NCBI RefSeq assembly: GCF_024808255.1
Contig: NZ_JANTYS010000034.1
Location: forward strand, 1 to 55,390
DNA: 55,390 nt
DNA from: Mucilaginibacter dorajii
GTDB taxonomy: Bacteria; Bacteroidota; Bacteroidia; Sphingobacteriales; Sphingobacteriaceae
Direction: 5' to 3'
This document shows, piece by piece, positions 27,940-35,403 of the stretch (position 1 is its first letter; the number at the start of each line of letters is the position of its first letter). A program made the position numbers and the translations under genes. The notes under the pieces were generated by a model. It was not told the origin of the DNA. It did no database searches and saw only the letters and a list, made by a program, of their open reading frames with translations.

Positions 27940-29160
27940 ATGAGAACTAACATCAATTTGCTTTTTTATTTAAAGAAGCGCTCTACCTACAAGAATGGCC
28001 CAGTGGCCATCTATCTCCGGTTTACTGTTGACGGCCAAAGAGCTGAAGCCTCAACCGGTAAAACTTGCGACCCTTCCCGCTGGAATACACAAGCAGGCCG
28101 TGCTATCGGCACCAAAGAAGACGTTCGTACCCTCAACTCTTATCTTGACACCTTGCAGGCCAAAGCCCAGGAGTTTCATCGATGGATGACGGCTAATGAC
28201 GAAATGGTTACCGCCGAGAGCCTCAAAAATCGCTTTATTGGCAAAACAGAAAAGGTACGCACCTTGGTTACCGTTTTTGAAGACCATAACCAAAAGATGC
28301 GCAGCCTGGTAGGGCAGGAATTTGAGAAAAGCACATTGCAACGTTATGAAACAGCGTTAATGCATACCAAAGATTTCATGCAATGGCAGCACAATGTTTC
28401 TGACATACCTATCACAAAAATCAATTTCGAATTTCTTAATGATTTTGAGTACTACCTCCGCAGTGTTCGCAAGTGCGCCAACAATTCTGCGATCAAGTAC
28501 ATTAAAAACTTAGGAAAAATTGTCCGTATCTGTTTAGGTAATGGCTGGCTTACGATTGATCCGTATCTGAACTATAAGCCTAAAACCAAAAAAGTTCACC
28601 GGGTTGTGCTGACCAAGGAAGATCTGACGGCCATTGCAGAAAAGGAATTTTCCGTAGATCGGCTGCGCTTAGTCAGGGATATTTTTCTGTTTAGCTGCTA
28701 TACCGGGCTTGCTTATGTCGATGTCAAAAAGCTTAAACGTTCCGAAATGGCCAAGGGAGTCGACGGCGACCTTTGGATCCATACTAACCGCCAAAAAACA
28801 GATACTTTATCCCGCATTCCCATTTTGCCGGCAGCATTAAAAGTTATTGAAAGGTACGAGGATAACCCACAATGTATTGTCGACGATCTTTTGCTTCCGG
28901 TAATGAGTAACCAAAAAATGAATGCCTATTTAAAGGAGATAGCCGACTTGTGTGGTATTTCCAAATTACTGACTTTCCATATTGCCCGGCATACGTTTGC
29001 CACCACCGTAACGCTTAATAATGGCGTTCCGATAGAGAGTGTAGCTAAGATGATGGGGCACACCAGCATCAAGACCACACAAATCTATGCTAAGGTAATG
29101 GATCATAAGATCAGTTCTGATATGGCCGCACTTAAAGTTAAGTTGTCGGCAATTAATTAA
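27940..29160 (+). CDS. Tyrosine recombinase/integrase of the island
   Basis: About 406 residues from MRTNINLLFYLKKRS (start at 27940; a 21-residue upstream extension is not family-like). Arm-type N-terminal domain (about 1-90), SAM-like core-binding domain (about 105-205, TLVTVFEDHNQKM to ALMHTKDFMQW), catalytic domain (about 225-400). The catalytic motifs are HIARH (His347, Arg350), MGHTS (His374) and the nucleophile Tyr383 in QIYAKV. The position of the first catalytic arginine reads CYTGLAYVDV, lacking Arg, as reported for CTnDOT-type integrases. Position beside tRNA-Asp and the attL repeat makes it the likely enzyme for this integration. Confidence 0.95.
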   Translation: MRTNINLLFYLKKRSTYKNGPVAIYLRFTVDGQRAEASTGKTCDPSRWNTQAGRAIGTKEDVRTLNSYLDTLQAKAQEFHRWMTANDEMVTAESLKNRFIGKTEKVRTLVTVFEDHNQKMRSLVGQEFEKSTLQRYETALMHTKDFMQWQHNVSDIPITKINFEFLNDFEYYLRSVRKCANNSAIKYIKNLGKIVRICLGNGWLTIDPYLNYKPKTKKVHRVVLTKEDLTAIAEKEFSVDRLRLVRDIFLFSCYTGLAYVDVKKLKRSEMAKGVDGDLWIHTNRQKTDTLSRIPILPAALKVIERYEDNPQCIVDDLLLPVMSNQKMNAYLKEIADLCGISKLLTFHIARHTFATTVTLNNGVPIESVAKMMGHTSIKTTQIYAKVMDHKISSDMAALKVKLSAIN

Positions 29161-29225
29161 AACCATCAATTGACAAATATTCACAAATATTAGGCAGTTC
29201 GTATAGTTTTTAGTTAATTTTGAGT

Positions 29226-29726
29226 ATGATAAAAGAGATCAATAAAAGAGTAGTACTAGTTCATTGGAAACGTTTTGCAGGAATCGATATTGATGTATTT
29301 TCAAGTCTTAAAGGTTTTTGCGACAGCTACCCTGATTTTAATTATCATACCCTGAATAATTATCTTTCCAAGAAAAAAATCCCATTTGAAAATGACGATG
29401 TCAAAATAGAGCGGCAACCATTGATACAAAAAGTCACCAGGCCTAACCTGCCGCCTGTATTATTCTGGGATTTTGATTTTGATAAAATTGATTGGAGAAG
29501 GTCAAGGCTGACGATCATGGAGCGGGTGCTTGATAAAGGCGACGAATCTGATTGGAAGGAGTTGATACGATTTTATGGCCATGATAATGTTATCTACGCA
29601 CTGAAAGAGGAAATTACTTATCTGACTGATATGACAACTGACCTTGTTTGTGAATATTTTCAATTGAGCAAAAAAGAGCTCAAATGTTACACAAAGAAAC
29701 AGTTAAACCAGGGACACTGGATCTAA
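29226..29726 (+). CDS. DUF6922 domain protein, probable AbiE-type antitoxin
   Basis: A 166-residue protein from ATG 29226 (MIKEINKRVV); an in-frame TTG at 29220 is a weaker start. The C-terminal half has PPVLFWDFDFDKIDWRRSRLTIMERVLDKG and WKELIRFYG, the DUF6922 pattern. The N-terminal 65 residues (VLVHWKRFAGIDIDVFSSLKGFC) look helical and could bind DNA or the partner. The toxin-like nucleotidyltransferase gene starts inside its last codons (43-bp overlap), the usual arrangement for this toxin-antitoxin type. Function is inferred from gene order and family. Confidence 0.75.
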   Translation: MIKEINKRVVLVHWKRFAGIDIDVFSSLKGFCDSYPDFNYHTLNNYLSKKKIPFENDDVKIERQPLIQKVTRPNLPPVLFWDFDFDKIDWRRSRLTIMERVLDKGDESDWKELIRFYGHDNVIYALKEEITYLTDMTTDLVCEYFQLSKKELKCYTKKQLNQGHWI

Positions 29727-30385
29727 TTAAAAAGCTGATGCTAGATCAGCAAATTAATTCATTTCATCTTGTCGGTGGAACGGCGATGGCACTACAAATG
29801 GGACACCGGGAATCGATAGACATTGATCTATTTAATTCAGGTGATTTTGACTCTGCGCAATTAGCAGATCACTTAAAAACACATTATGATGCCCGGATCA
29901 AACGGCAAAATGGCAATTATATTAGCGGAAGTATATTAAATGTTGACTTTGACATGATAAGTCATAAATATCCAACGATTAGAAATATAGATCCACAAGA
30001 AGGTATTCGAATAATGTCTTTGGAAGATATAGCTGCTATGAAAATAAACGCTATTGTAAATAGTGGACGCAGAGTCAAGGATTTCATAGATATACATTAT
30101 TTACTTACGAAGTTTTCTTATGAGAATATAATGGACTTTTATCACATTAAGTATCCAAAAGCTGATCTCGTTATTGCACGTTTAGCTTTACTTTATCATG
30201 GAGAAGTTGACTTAACTGTTCCTGTGATTCTTAAAGACGAAAAGCTCACATGGGAAATTGTGAAAAGTAGTATTAACAGTGCAGTGTACGAATATGATTG
30301 GATGCGACACAACCCAGGATTTAATCGAGAGGGTAATGACAATTCTGAAGATACGGGAAGAGGCAGAGGCGGGTATCGAAGATGA
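29684..30385 (+). CDS. AbiEii-type nucleotidyltransferase toxin
   Basis: A 233-residue nucleotidyltransferase of the AbiEii/AbiGii family. FHLVGGTAMALQMGHRESIDIDLFN (about 26-50) contains the GG...R.S.D.D core: the two catalytic aspartates of the DNA polymerase beta-like fold. IMSLEDIAAMKINAIVNSGRRVKDFIDIHYLL is the family's second motif. In characterised AbiE systems the enzyme modifies tRNA and arrests growth on phage infection; activity here is inferred. It starts within the DUF6922 gene (43-bp overlap) and is followed by palindromic sequence and a winged-helix gene. Confidence 0.85.
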   Translation: MLHKETVKPGTLDLIKKLMLDQQINSFHLVGGTAMALQMGHRESIDIDLFNSGDFDSAQLADHLKTHYDARIKRQNGNYISGSILNVDFDMISHKYPTIRNIDPQEGIRIMSLEDIAAMKINAIVNSGRRVKDFIDIHYLLTKFSYENIMDFYHIKYPKADLVIARLALLYHGEVDLTVPVILKDEKLTWEIVKSSINSAVYEYDWMRHNPGFNREGNDNSEDTGRGRGGYRR

Positions 30386-30417
30386 GTGATACGGGTACTG
30401 CCAGTTTTATAAATGAT

Positions 30418-30458
30418 GCGGAGAACAAGTGTTGTATTCTCCGCAAATTTGCGGAGAA
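30418..30458. repeat. Perfect 22-bp palindrome and related inverted repeats
   Basis: GCGGAGAA (30418-30425), TTCTCCGC (30437-30444) and GCGGAGAA (30451-30458) alternate. The last two form a perfect palindrome, TTCTCCGCAAA plus its complement (30437-30458). It is not followed by a T-tract, so an operator is more likely than a terminator. It lies between the AbiEii-type gene and the winged-helix gene. Confidence 0.75.
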
Positions 30459-30523
30459 GGAGCCTGGCGGCGTACGAAATACCAACTATGCATTAACAAC
30501 TTAATATTATTACGAAATAATCA

Positions 30524-30565
30524 AACCACTGATTTCTCGATTTGCGAATTTAGAAACCAGTGGTT
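30524..30565. promoter_or_regulatory. Inverted repeat just before the winged-helix gene, likely operator
   Basis: AACCACTG (30524-30531) and CAGTGGTT (30558-30565) pair, with a further TTTCT/AGAAA match inside, ending 10 bp before the next ATG. Position suggests autoregulation by the winged-helix protein; not demonstrable from sequence. Confidence 0.5.
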
Positions 30566-30575
30566 ATATTAATAT

Positions 30576-31094
30576 ATGAAAGCACATAATGGCATGAGGC
30601 CGTATGACATTGTCTTGCTGCTGAAAATAACCTCGTTAGATAAGAACTGGTTGAACAAAGATCTTGCGACTAGCTTATATATCAGTAATTCTGAGATTAG
30701 CGAATCCTTAAATCGTTCGATGATTGCCAAATTAATCAGTCCCGATAAACGGGTGGTTTTCAAAACAGCCCTTTATAATTTTATCGAGCACGGATTAAAA
30801 TTCGTTTTCCCTGCTGAGCCAGGCCCTATTATTCGCGGGCTGCCAACCGCACACAGCGCTCCCATTCTGAAAGATTACTTTGTATCTGATGAAACCTATG
30901 TATGGCCAAGTGCTGATGGGAAATCAAAAGGCCAGGCGATAATACCGCTATACCCCAATCAAGTGATGGCGGCAATGAATGATGAACGGCTATATGATAA
31001 ACTTGCTTTAGTCGATGCAATCCGCGTGGGTAAAGTTAGGGAGCAAAAAAAAGCCTTAGAGCTATTAAAAAAATCTTTTGAATTGGTTTTTTGA
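30576..31094 (+). CDS. Winged-helix DNA-binding protein (MarR-like)
   Basis: A 172-residue protein with a clear helix-turn-helix near the N-terminus: WLNKDLATSLYISNSEISESLNRSMIAKLI (about 25-55). The rest has RVVFKTALYNFIEHGLKFVFPAEPGPIIRGLPTAHSAP and the C-terminal helix KKALELLKKSFELVF. It resembles a family of bacterial winged-helix proteins frequently encoded beside AbiEii-like nucleotidyltransferases. Two inverted repeats lie upstream. It may control the preceding toxin-antitoxin pair, but orientation (downstream, own leader) leaves this open. Confidence 0.7.
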   Translation: MKAHNGMRPYDIVLLLKITSLDKNWLNKDLATSLYISNSEISESLNRSMIAKLISPDKRVVFKTALYNFIEHGLKFVFPAEPGPIIRGLPTAHSAPILKDYFVSDETYVWPSADGKSKGQAIIPLYPNQVMAAMNDERLYDKLALVDAIRVGKVREQKKALELLKKSFELVF

Positions 31095-31132
31095 GGAGCC
31101 AATCGAAGCCATTCTTGATAGTCAATTAAATA

Positions 31133-31165
31133 AGCGGCTGTATCATAGTATATGATACAGCCGCT
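31133..31165. terminator. Perfect 15-bp hairpin between convergent genes
   Basis: AGCGGCTGTATCATA (31133-31147), loop GTA, and the exact complement (31151-31165). It lies between the ends of the winged-helix gene (+) and the next minus-strand gene. There is no T-tract on either side, so it may be a bidirectional terminator of unusual form or a protein site. Confidence 0.55.
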
Positions 31166-31189
31166 CTGGTGTATTAGAATCAGTTGCCG

Positions 31190-32242
31190 TTAAAAGATAT
31201 CCTTATCTCCTTCAGTCATCCATTCATCTTCAGCCATCGTAACTGGATCGAGCCAATCTGCTTTATGCCTGGCCCAAGCCCGCCAGTCATTATTGGGGCT
31301 GGGTATTGCAGCAAGGTACTCTCGAATAAGCTGTGCCTGCTTCCAGCGTTTTGCCTGCGTTAGTAACTCTTTAAAACTCTCTCGCTCTTCATGCTGGTGT
31401 GCATCACGTTTTGCCTGAAGTTTGCGTTGCTTTTCCCAATTCTCTTGCCATATACGTGCATTTTTTAAATACTCCTCTTCTTGTTTAGCTGATATATCCA
31501 ACTTAGCCATTATTTTTGGCAGCTGGTCTTCTAATAGTTTGGTTTTTGAATCTCCCCATTCAGACTTTAACCTGTCATCAAGTCGAAATACTATCTTACC
31601 ATTTGGCCGCCACTCAAATTCCTGATAGGGTTTATCCGCCTTGAATTTAGTTGTTCGTTCCCGAAAATTGACCTTGAGTTTTACCTCACCAACAACAATA
31701 TAATTCCCATCTATAGTTATCTCATAAATGTATCCTCTGGCACGTATGCATTTAATTAATGTATCCATAAAACGAAGTGCCCGCCCAATATTGGATGGTG
31801 CCACGCGAATGTCCAGTTGCCCTTTTGTGGTTACAGCCATTCCAGGATAATTGATATCAGTCAGCTTTTCCAAACTTTCTTTTGCGGCTATAATCAGAGA
31901 GTCAGGTTTTATCAACCGTTCCGGTACTTTAAATGGTAATTTCTTCTGTGTTATTTCGTTAACGAGCTGAACCCGCTCGGAAGCTTTTTTAACAGGTTGT
32001 TCCTGAGGCCGTTCTTTGAGTTCAATAAAATCTTGTCCGTCCCACTTTGCCGGCAACTTTGGTTGGCGTCTATGATGCCCTGCTTTAACTTTAGCCCAGG
32101 AGCCTATTTTTGGAACAGGGATATTCATACGAAGGCATATTTTACGAAAACCAACATCCGATATCTTATATTTCTTAGCTATCTCGGTCATTGGTAGCTC
32201 CCATACCATCTGGTAGATTTCTTTACGTGTAAATCTGATCAT
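31190..32242 (-). CDS. Conserved mobile-element protein with N-terminal HTH-like region
   Basis: A 350-residue protein whose N-terminus, MIRFTRKEIYQMVWELPMTEIAKKYKISDVGFRKICLRMNIPVPKIGSWAKVKAG, is a recurring start in proteins of mobile elements and phages in many phyla and contains a plausible helix-turn-helix (EIAKKYKISDVGFRKICLRM). The middle has a beta-rich region (about 180-235) and the C-terminus is strongly charged and helical (about 240-320, EEEYLKNARIWQENWEKQRKLQAKRDAHQHEE). Function unknown. Its start overlaps the stop of the upstream integrase by 4 bp, so the two are translated together. Confidence 0.65.
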   Translation of the reverse strand: MIRFTRKEIYQMVWELPMTEIAKKYKISDVGFRKICLRMNIPVPKIGSWAKVKAGHHRRQPKLPAKWDGQDFIELKERPQEQPVKKASERVQLVNEITQKKLPFKVPERLIKPDSLIIAAKESLEKLTDINYPGMAVTTKGQLDIRVAPSNIGRALRFMDTLIKCIRARGYIYEITIDGNYIVVGEVKLKVNFRERTTKFKADKPYQEFEWRPNGKIVFRLDDRLKSEWGDSKTKLLEDQLPKIMAKLDISAKQEEEYLKNARIWQENWEKQRKLQAKRDAHQHEERESFKELLTQAKRWKQAQLIREYLAAIPSPNNDWRAWARHKADWLDPVTMAEDEWMTEGDKDIF

Positions 32243-33135
32243 AAAACTGGCGCTGCAGATTTTAGCTCATCCATGTTAAATTCACCCAGGCTTCGCAGAT
32301 ATTTCATCGTTATAAGTACTGATGAATGTCCCATCATTTTCTGAACCATATAAACATCTTTCGTACGGCGAAATACATCTATCGCAGCGGTATGCCGAAA
32401 AGAATATAATGTCTGTTTAGGGTATATTAATCCATGGCTCAATAATATTTTCTTTTCCCGTGACCATTGTTTGCTGAAGTAATCATCATTAAATGGCTCG
32501 TTAATTAAACTGAATATATTGTCATCTCTTTTAATGCCGTCAAGTACTGGTTCCAATTCGTGCCTTACATAATCGGGCACATAGACAACCCGGATCTTGC
32601 CACTCTTATTCTCACTACCATCTAAATGGATCTCGGTATTGTTAATCTTAAAATGCTTTTTAGTCAGTAGCCGTATCTCCTCATGAGGCCGCAATAAGCA
32701 GCCATAGGTCATCAGGCAGCAGCGATAAAGATTGATTTGCCTGGCTTTTAGAAAATTGAGCACTGGTTTTAGCTGATCCTTTTCATAAGCTAAATGAAGT
32801 GTAGGCTTGATTTTCTGTACTTCTGTTTTCTTAACCGTCATTAAAGATTCATCGATTAGTCGGGTAGCCGCGTTAAAAAGGGAGCTCAATTCACGCCTTT
32901 TATTCATGTAGCTCGTTGGAGATGAATTGTAACGTTGGAGGAATTCTTCGATTGTAGACGTCTTTAATTTCTTGATTGACATTTCACGGCCTTCTGGCCC
33001 TAAAAAGATCATGAACTGATTGTAGGCATACCGAAGGCTATCTCTATGTAGTTTACTGATATCGGATGTAAGTTTTCTGTCGAGCGCCTGCTGAAAAAGC
33101 AAACCAATGGATTTGTTATTTTTTTTAATTTTCAT
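32239..33135 (-). CDS. Second tyrosine recombinase/integrase
   Basis: A 298-residue integrase. Core-binding domain about 1-120 (LQRYNSSPTSYMNKRREL), catalytic domain about 125-298. The first arginine is present in LLRPHEEIRLL, the HxxR box reads YSFRH (Tyr replacing the usual His, Arg kept), and MMGHSSVLITMKYLRS carries the His and the nucleophile Tyr. It has an Arg where the first integrase has none, so it is a different lineage. It is an operon with the 350-residue protein. It lies 5 kb inside the island and no matching att site is visible, so it may belong to an older, nested element. Confidence 0.88.
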   Translation of the reverse strand: MKIKKNNKSIGLLFQQALDRKLTSDISKLHRDSLRYAYNQFMIFLGPEGREMSIKKLKTSTIEEFLQRYNSSPTSYMNKRRELSSLFNAATRLIDESLMTVKKTEVQKIKPTLHLAYEKDQLKPVLNFLKARQINLYRCCLMTYGCLLRPHEEIRLLTKKHFKINNTEIHLDGSENKSGKIRVVYVPDYVRHELEPVLDGIKRDDNIFSLINEPFNDDYFSKQWSREKKILLSHGLIYPKQTLYSFRHTAAIDVFRRTKDVYMVQKMMGHSSVLITMKYLRSLGEFNMDELKSAAPVL

Positions 33136-33240
33136 CCGGCAAACATGCGCTTATAGCACATATCGACTTTATTAAATTCTTTTCTTTTTTGACAGCTATG
33201 AACAATACAGTCTTAATCACCATGTAAGCAACTAAAAGCA

Positions 33241-33327
33241 AAGCCGGATAAAATGTCAAGGGCGAGCCAGCTGCTGAAAGCTTACAATACGGCTCGCTTG
33301 TATACCCTTGACGTTTTATTCCGGCTT
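33241..33327. repeat. Large imperfect inverted repeat (possible cruciform/oriT or RNA hairpin)
   Basis: Outer arms AAGCCGGATAAAATGTCAAG (33241-33260) and its near-exact complement (33305-33327) differ by one substitution and one inserted base. Inner arms GCGAGCC (33262-33268) and GGCTCGC (33291-33297) pair as well. The whole folds into a long stem with a short bulge and a loop of about 22 bases. Confidence 0.7.
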
Positions 33328-33514
33328 GGACTACCTTTGCGATAGTGGTGAGTAAGGTAATCCCACAGTATTAATTAATTTATTTGTTGTTGCCCATCTA
33401 ACTAATCAGGAACAGGGCTTTCTTGCAATTTTTTAAAGACTTCCAAGAAAAAATGAGTTGCGAATTTTTTTAAATCCTCCCGGGAGGGCAAGGGACTTTT
33501 TGTCATACAAAAAG

Positions 33515-33547
33515 ACATCTTGCAGTAACAAAAGCAAGATGTTTTTT
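33515..33547 (+). terminator. Terminator-like hairpin
   Basis: ACATCTTGC (33515-33523) pairs with GCAAGATGT (33534-33542) and is followed by a run of T (33542-33547). There is no plus-strand gene immediately upstream, so it may end a short RNA transcribed from the block. Confidence 0.5.
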
Positions 33548-33610
33548 GATAATGATTTTAAGCTATTTGATGCTTCGTAAAACTGAAAGAATGATTCTCG
33601 GAGCATTTTA

Positions 33611-33648
33611 AAAATCGTTTTCGAGAATCTCGAAAACGGTTTTTTTTA
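33611..33648 (+). terminator. Strong terminator-like hairpin
   Basis: AAAATCGTTTTCGAG (33611-33625) pairs with CTCGAAAACGGTTTT (33629-33643), 15 bp with a 3-base loop and a following T-run. It could work in both directions because of the A-run on its left. Confidence 0.6.
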
Positions 33649-33729
33649 AATAGGAGATTAACATATACAAATAGTCAATTTGATATTGTAAAGGCTGTTA
33701 TCGTGATATTAAGATCTATTGATAGCATG

Positions 33730-33763
33730 ATCTACCGATCTCATGATCGTAAGATCGGTAGAT
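33730..33763. repeat. 12-bp inverted repeat rich in GATC
   Basis: ATCTACCGATCT (33730-33741) and AGATCGGTAGAT (33752-33763) flank a 10-base loop. The repeat ends at the stop of the next minus-strand gene, and GATC occurs five times in about 60 bp around it. It may be a terminator lacking a T-run or a binding site. Confidence 0.5.
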
Positions 33764-33764
33764 A

Positions 33765-34076
33765 TCAAGATACCGCCTCCTGCCAGGAAATCAGGCTGCC
33801 TTTTATAGGATGGTAAGATGGGCTATATTTAATATAACCTAATTCGACCAACTTCTTAATACATTTGTGATAGGTAGCAGTAGATGCAATATTGCTATAA
33901 GACATTAATACCCTACGATTGACTGGAAAAGGAGTAATTCCACCATTCTGCTGCAAGCAGATAAATAAAGCATTGTAAAGGCTTGAATGACTTATAAATA
34001 ATCGCGGGTCTTTCTTCATTTTCATAGCCCGCTCATTGTATACCTTGAATCTGTCGAGTTTTACAGGTGGCCTCAT
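33765..34076 (-). CDS. Small winged-helix protein of mobile elements
   Basis: A 103-residue protein with FISHSSLYNALFICLQQNGG, VLMSYSNIASTATYHKCIKKLVELGYIKYSPSYHPIKGSLI, a winged-helix reader of the kind found in Bacteroidota integrative elements beside an excisionase-like HTH gene. It probably regulates excision, replication or transfer. The start codon overlaps the stop of the upstream HTH gene by 4 bp. The repeat at 33730-33763 abuts its stop. Confidence 0.65.
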   Translation of the reverse strand: MRPPVKLDRFKVYNERAMKMKKDPRLFISHSSLYNALFICLQQNGGITPFPVNRRVLMSYSNIASTATYHKCIKKLVELGYIKYSPSYHPIKGSLISWQEAVS

Positions 34077-34339
34077 TGTTTACCCCCTTCCAGAACTTTT
34101 TGAATGTCCTCCAGCTTGTAATACATCATGCCGCCAATCTTAGTAAAGCTAAGGGTGCCATTAATTCGTAAATTTTGCAAAGTGCCTGGTGAGATGTCCA
34201 ATAGTTTTCTCACGTCCTTGCTCTTTACCCATTGCCTGCTTTGTCTTTTTTCAGGCTGAAGAAGAGTTTCAATTTTTTCCAGGATTCTTTTTTCGAAGGC
34301 ATCCAGGGCCTCTGTTGTAACTAACTCATTTGGTCTCAT
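34073..34339 (-). CDS. Helix-turn-helix, excisionase-like protein
   Basis: An 88-residue HTH_17/excisionase-type protein. VKSKDVRKLLDISPGTLQNLRINGTLSFTKIGGMMYYKLEDIQKVLEG is the MerR-like excisionase DNA-binding motif, at residues about 38-85; the first 35 residues form a charged helix. It overlaps the next gene by 4 bp. It probably works as a recombination directionality factor or repressor with one of the two integrases of the island. Confidence 0.8.
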   Translation of the reverse strand: MRPNELVTTEALDAFEKRILEKIETLLQPEKRQSRQWVKSKDVRKLLDISPGTLQNLRINGTLSFTKIGGMMYYKLEDIQKVLEGGKQ

Positions 34340-34628
34340 TTAATTTAGTTAAAAAATAGTTCGTTCACCATTCGCTGACCTATGGGAATGGCGCGTTTTA
34401 ATCTGCAATTGATTTAATTGCAGCTGTTTTTATTTAAAACAAATATAAAATATTGTTTTGACAAAATAAAACATATCAAAACAAATGATTAATTTTGCCA
34501 TAATCAATCGGTAAAAGACTTAATTAGGATTGATCGTTTTTGGTTAAGTCTGATTAATTATAGCAGCTTAACCAAAGCGGTGAATATCAAAATCAGTTAA
34601 ACCCTATCAAAAAATATTTTTAAAAAAA
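34340..34628. promoter_or_regulatory. Divergent regulatory region with alternative hairpins
   Basis: AT-rich gap between the HTH gene (-) and the 235-residue gene (+). A GTTTTG...CAAAAC inverted repeat (34455-34482) sits by a possible -7 box TAATTTTG (34490-34497). Downstream, AGACTTAA (34516-34523) can pair with TTAAGTCT (34544-34551), or else TTTGGTTAAG (34539-34548) can pair with CTTAACCAAA (34567-34576). The two structures share bases 34544-34548 and exclude each other. Confidence 0.4.
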
Positions 34629-35336
34629 GTGAATAAAATTAGTTACAAGACATATTTGAATGACCGTTTGAAGCAGGTGGATTTCCATGGGCAGCCGACC
34701 CATCCACTATACGTGCAGGTAACTTTTGAACGGAAAACGATATTTTTTAAAAGCTATTATTTCGAATTGTTCTCTAAATCCAGATATGGACTGGAGTTGC
34801 CGGATGGTAGCGTTAAAGGGCCTGATATTGAGCAAATTATTGAAAAGGAAAACGAGGTGATCCATTTTGTTATTGATAAAATGAAGGACGGATTTTCTTT
34901 GGATGCATTTAAAAAAAACTATGCTTATTTTAGTAAGGACCTTTGTGATGTGACTGAATTCGATTTTATCACTTTCCTGTACCTATTCTTTGATGACAAG
35001 AAAATGCCACACATGGCAGAACTAATAAAATGGGGTACCCTTCAATTTGTAACCTATGATCTGATCATGGATTTTAAAAAAGTTCTTAAAAAAACTTTAT
35101 ATCATGAGCTTGTTGAGCAAGCATTTGAAAAGGCACCACCCTACCTCCAACTATATAGCTTTATGATGTCCACCAAAAAATGGCCAATGGTTTGCCTCAC
35201 AGCGATGGAATGGGATAATATGGAAACGATCAAATCTTTTAAGGAATATGTGGAAGTACATTATCCGAAGTTAAAGTCTACAACATTGATTGGACAGGTG
35301 AATAACTGGCCAAAATATCGTAGAAAGGTTTTTTGA
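34629..35336 (+). CDS. Hypothetical protein of the island
   Basis: A 235-residue protein starting with GTG (MNKISYKTYLNDRLKQ). HPLYVQVTFERKTIFFKSYYF near the N-terminus resembles an integrase-type arm-binding segment, but no catalytic domain follows. The remainder is helical and aromatic with no motif I can assign. It is divergent from the HTH pair and has a structured leader. Function unknown. Confidence 0.55.
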   Translation: MNKISYKTYLNDRLKQVDFHGQPTHPLYVQVTFERKTIFFKSYYFELFSKSRYGLELPDGSVKGPDIEQIIEKENEVIHFVIDKMKDGFSLDAFKKNYAYFSKDLCDVTEFDFITFLYLFFDDKKMPHMAELIKWGTLQFVTYDLIMDFKKVLKKTLYHELVEQAFEKAPPYLQLYSFMMSTKKWPMVCLTAMEWDNMETIKSFKEYVEVHYPKLKSTTLIGQVNNWPKYRRKVF

Positions 35337-35403
35337 AGTTCCTTTCAAAAAGTAAGGGACTGCCCCCTTGGAATAATCATGAGTTAAGCTATGGATAATA
35401 ATA

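Larger units (their letters stand above)
33136..33764. other. 629-bp non-coding block with many inverted repeats
   Basis: No protein-like frame on either strand. It contains a large imperfect hairpin (33241-33327), a 12-bp palindrome CCTCCCGGGAGG (33476-33487), the small hairpin CTTTTTGT/ACAAAAAG (33496-33514), a terminator-like hairpin (33515-33547), a second strong one (33611-33648) and a 12-bp inverted repeat (33730-33763). This density suggests a transfer origin, a structured RNA or a site for the nearby HTH proteins. None can be chosen from sequence alone. Confidence 0.6.

Noticed and set aside
29215..29222. TAATTTTG box before the DUF6922 gene
   Set aside because: It ends 3 bp before the ATG, so transcription would begin after the start codon, and no -33 element is present.
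33136..33764. Retron or CRISPR-like element in the hairpin block
   Set aside because: No reverse transcriptase is encoded nearby and there are no regularly spaced direct repeats.
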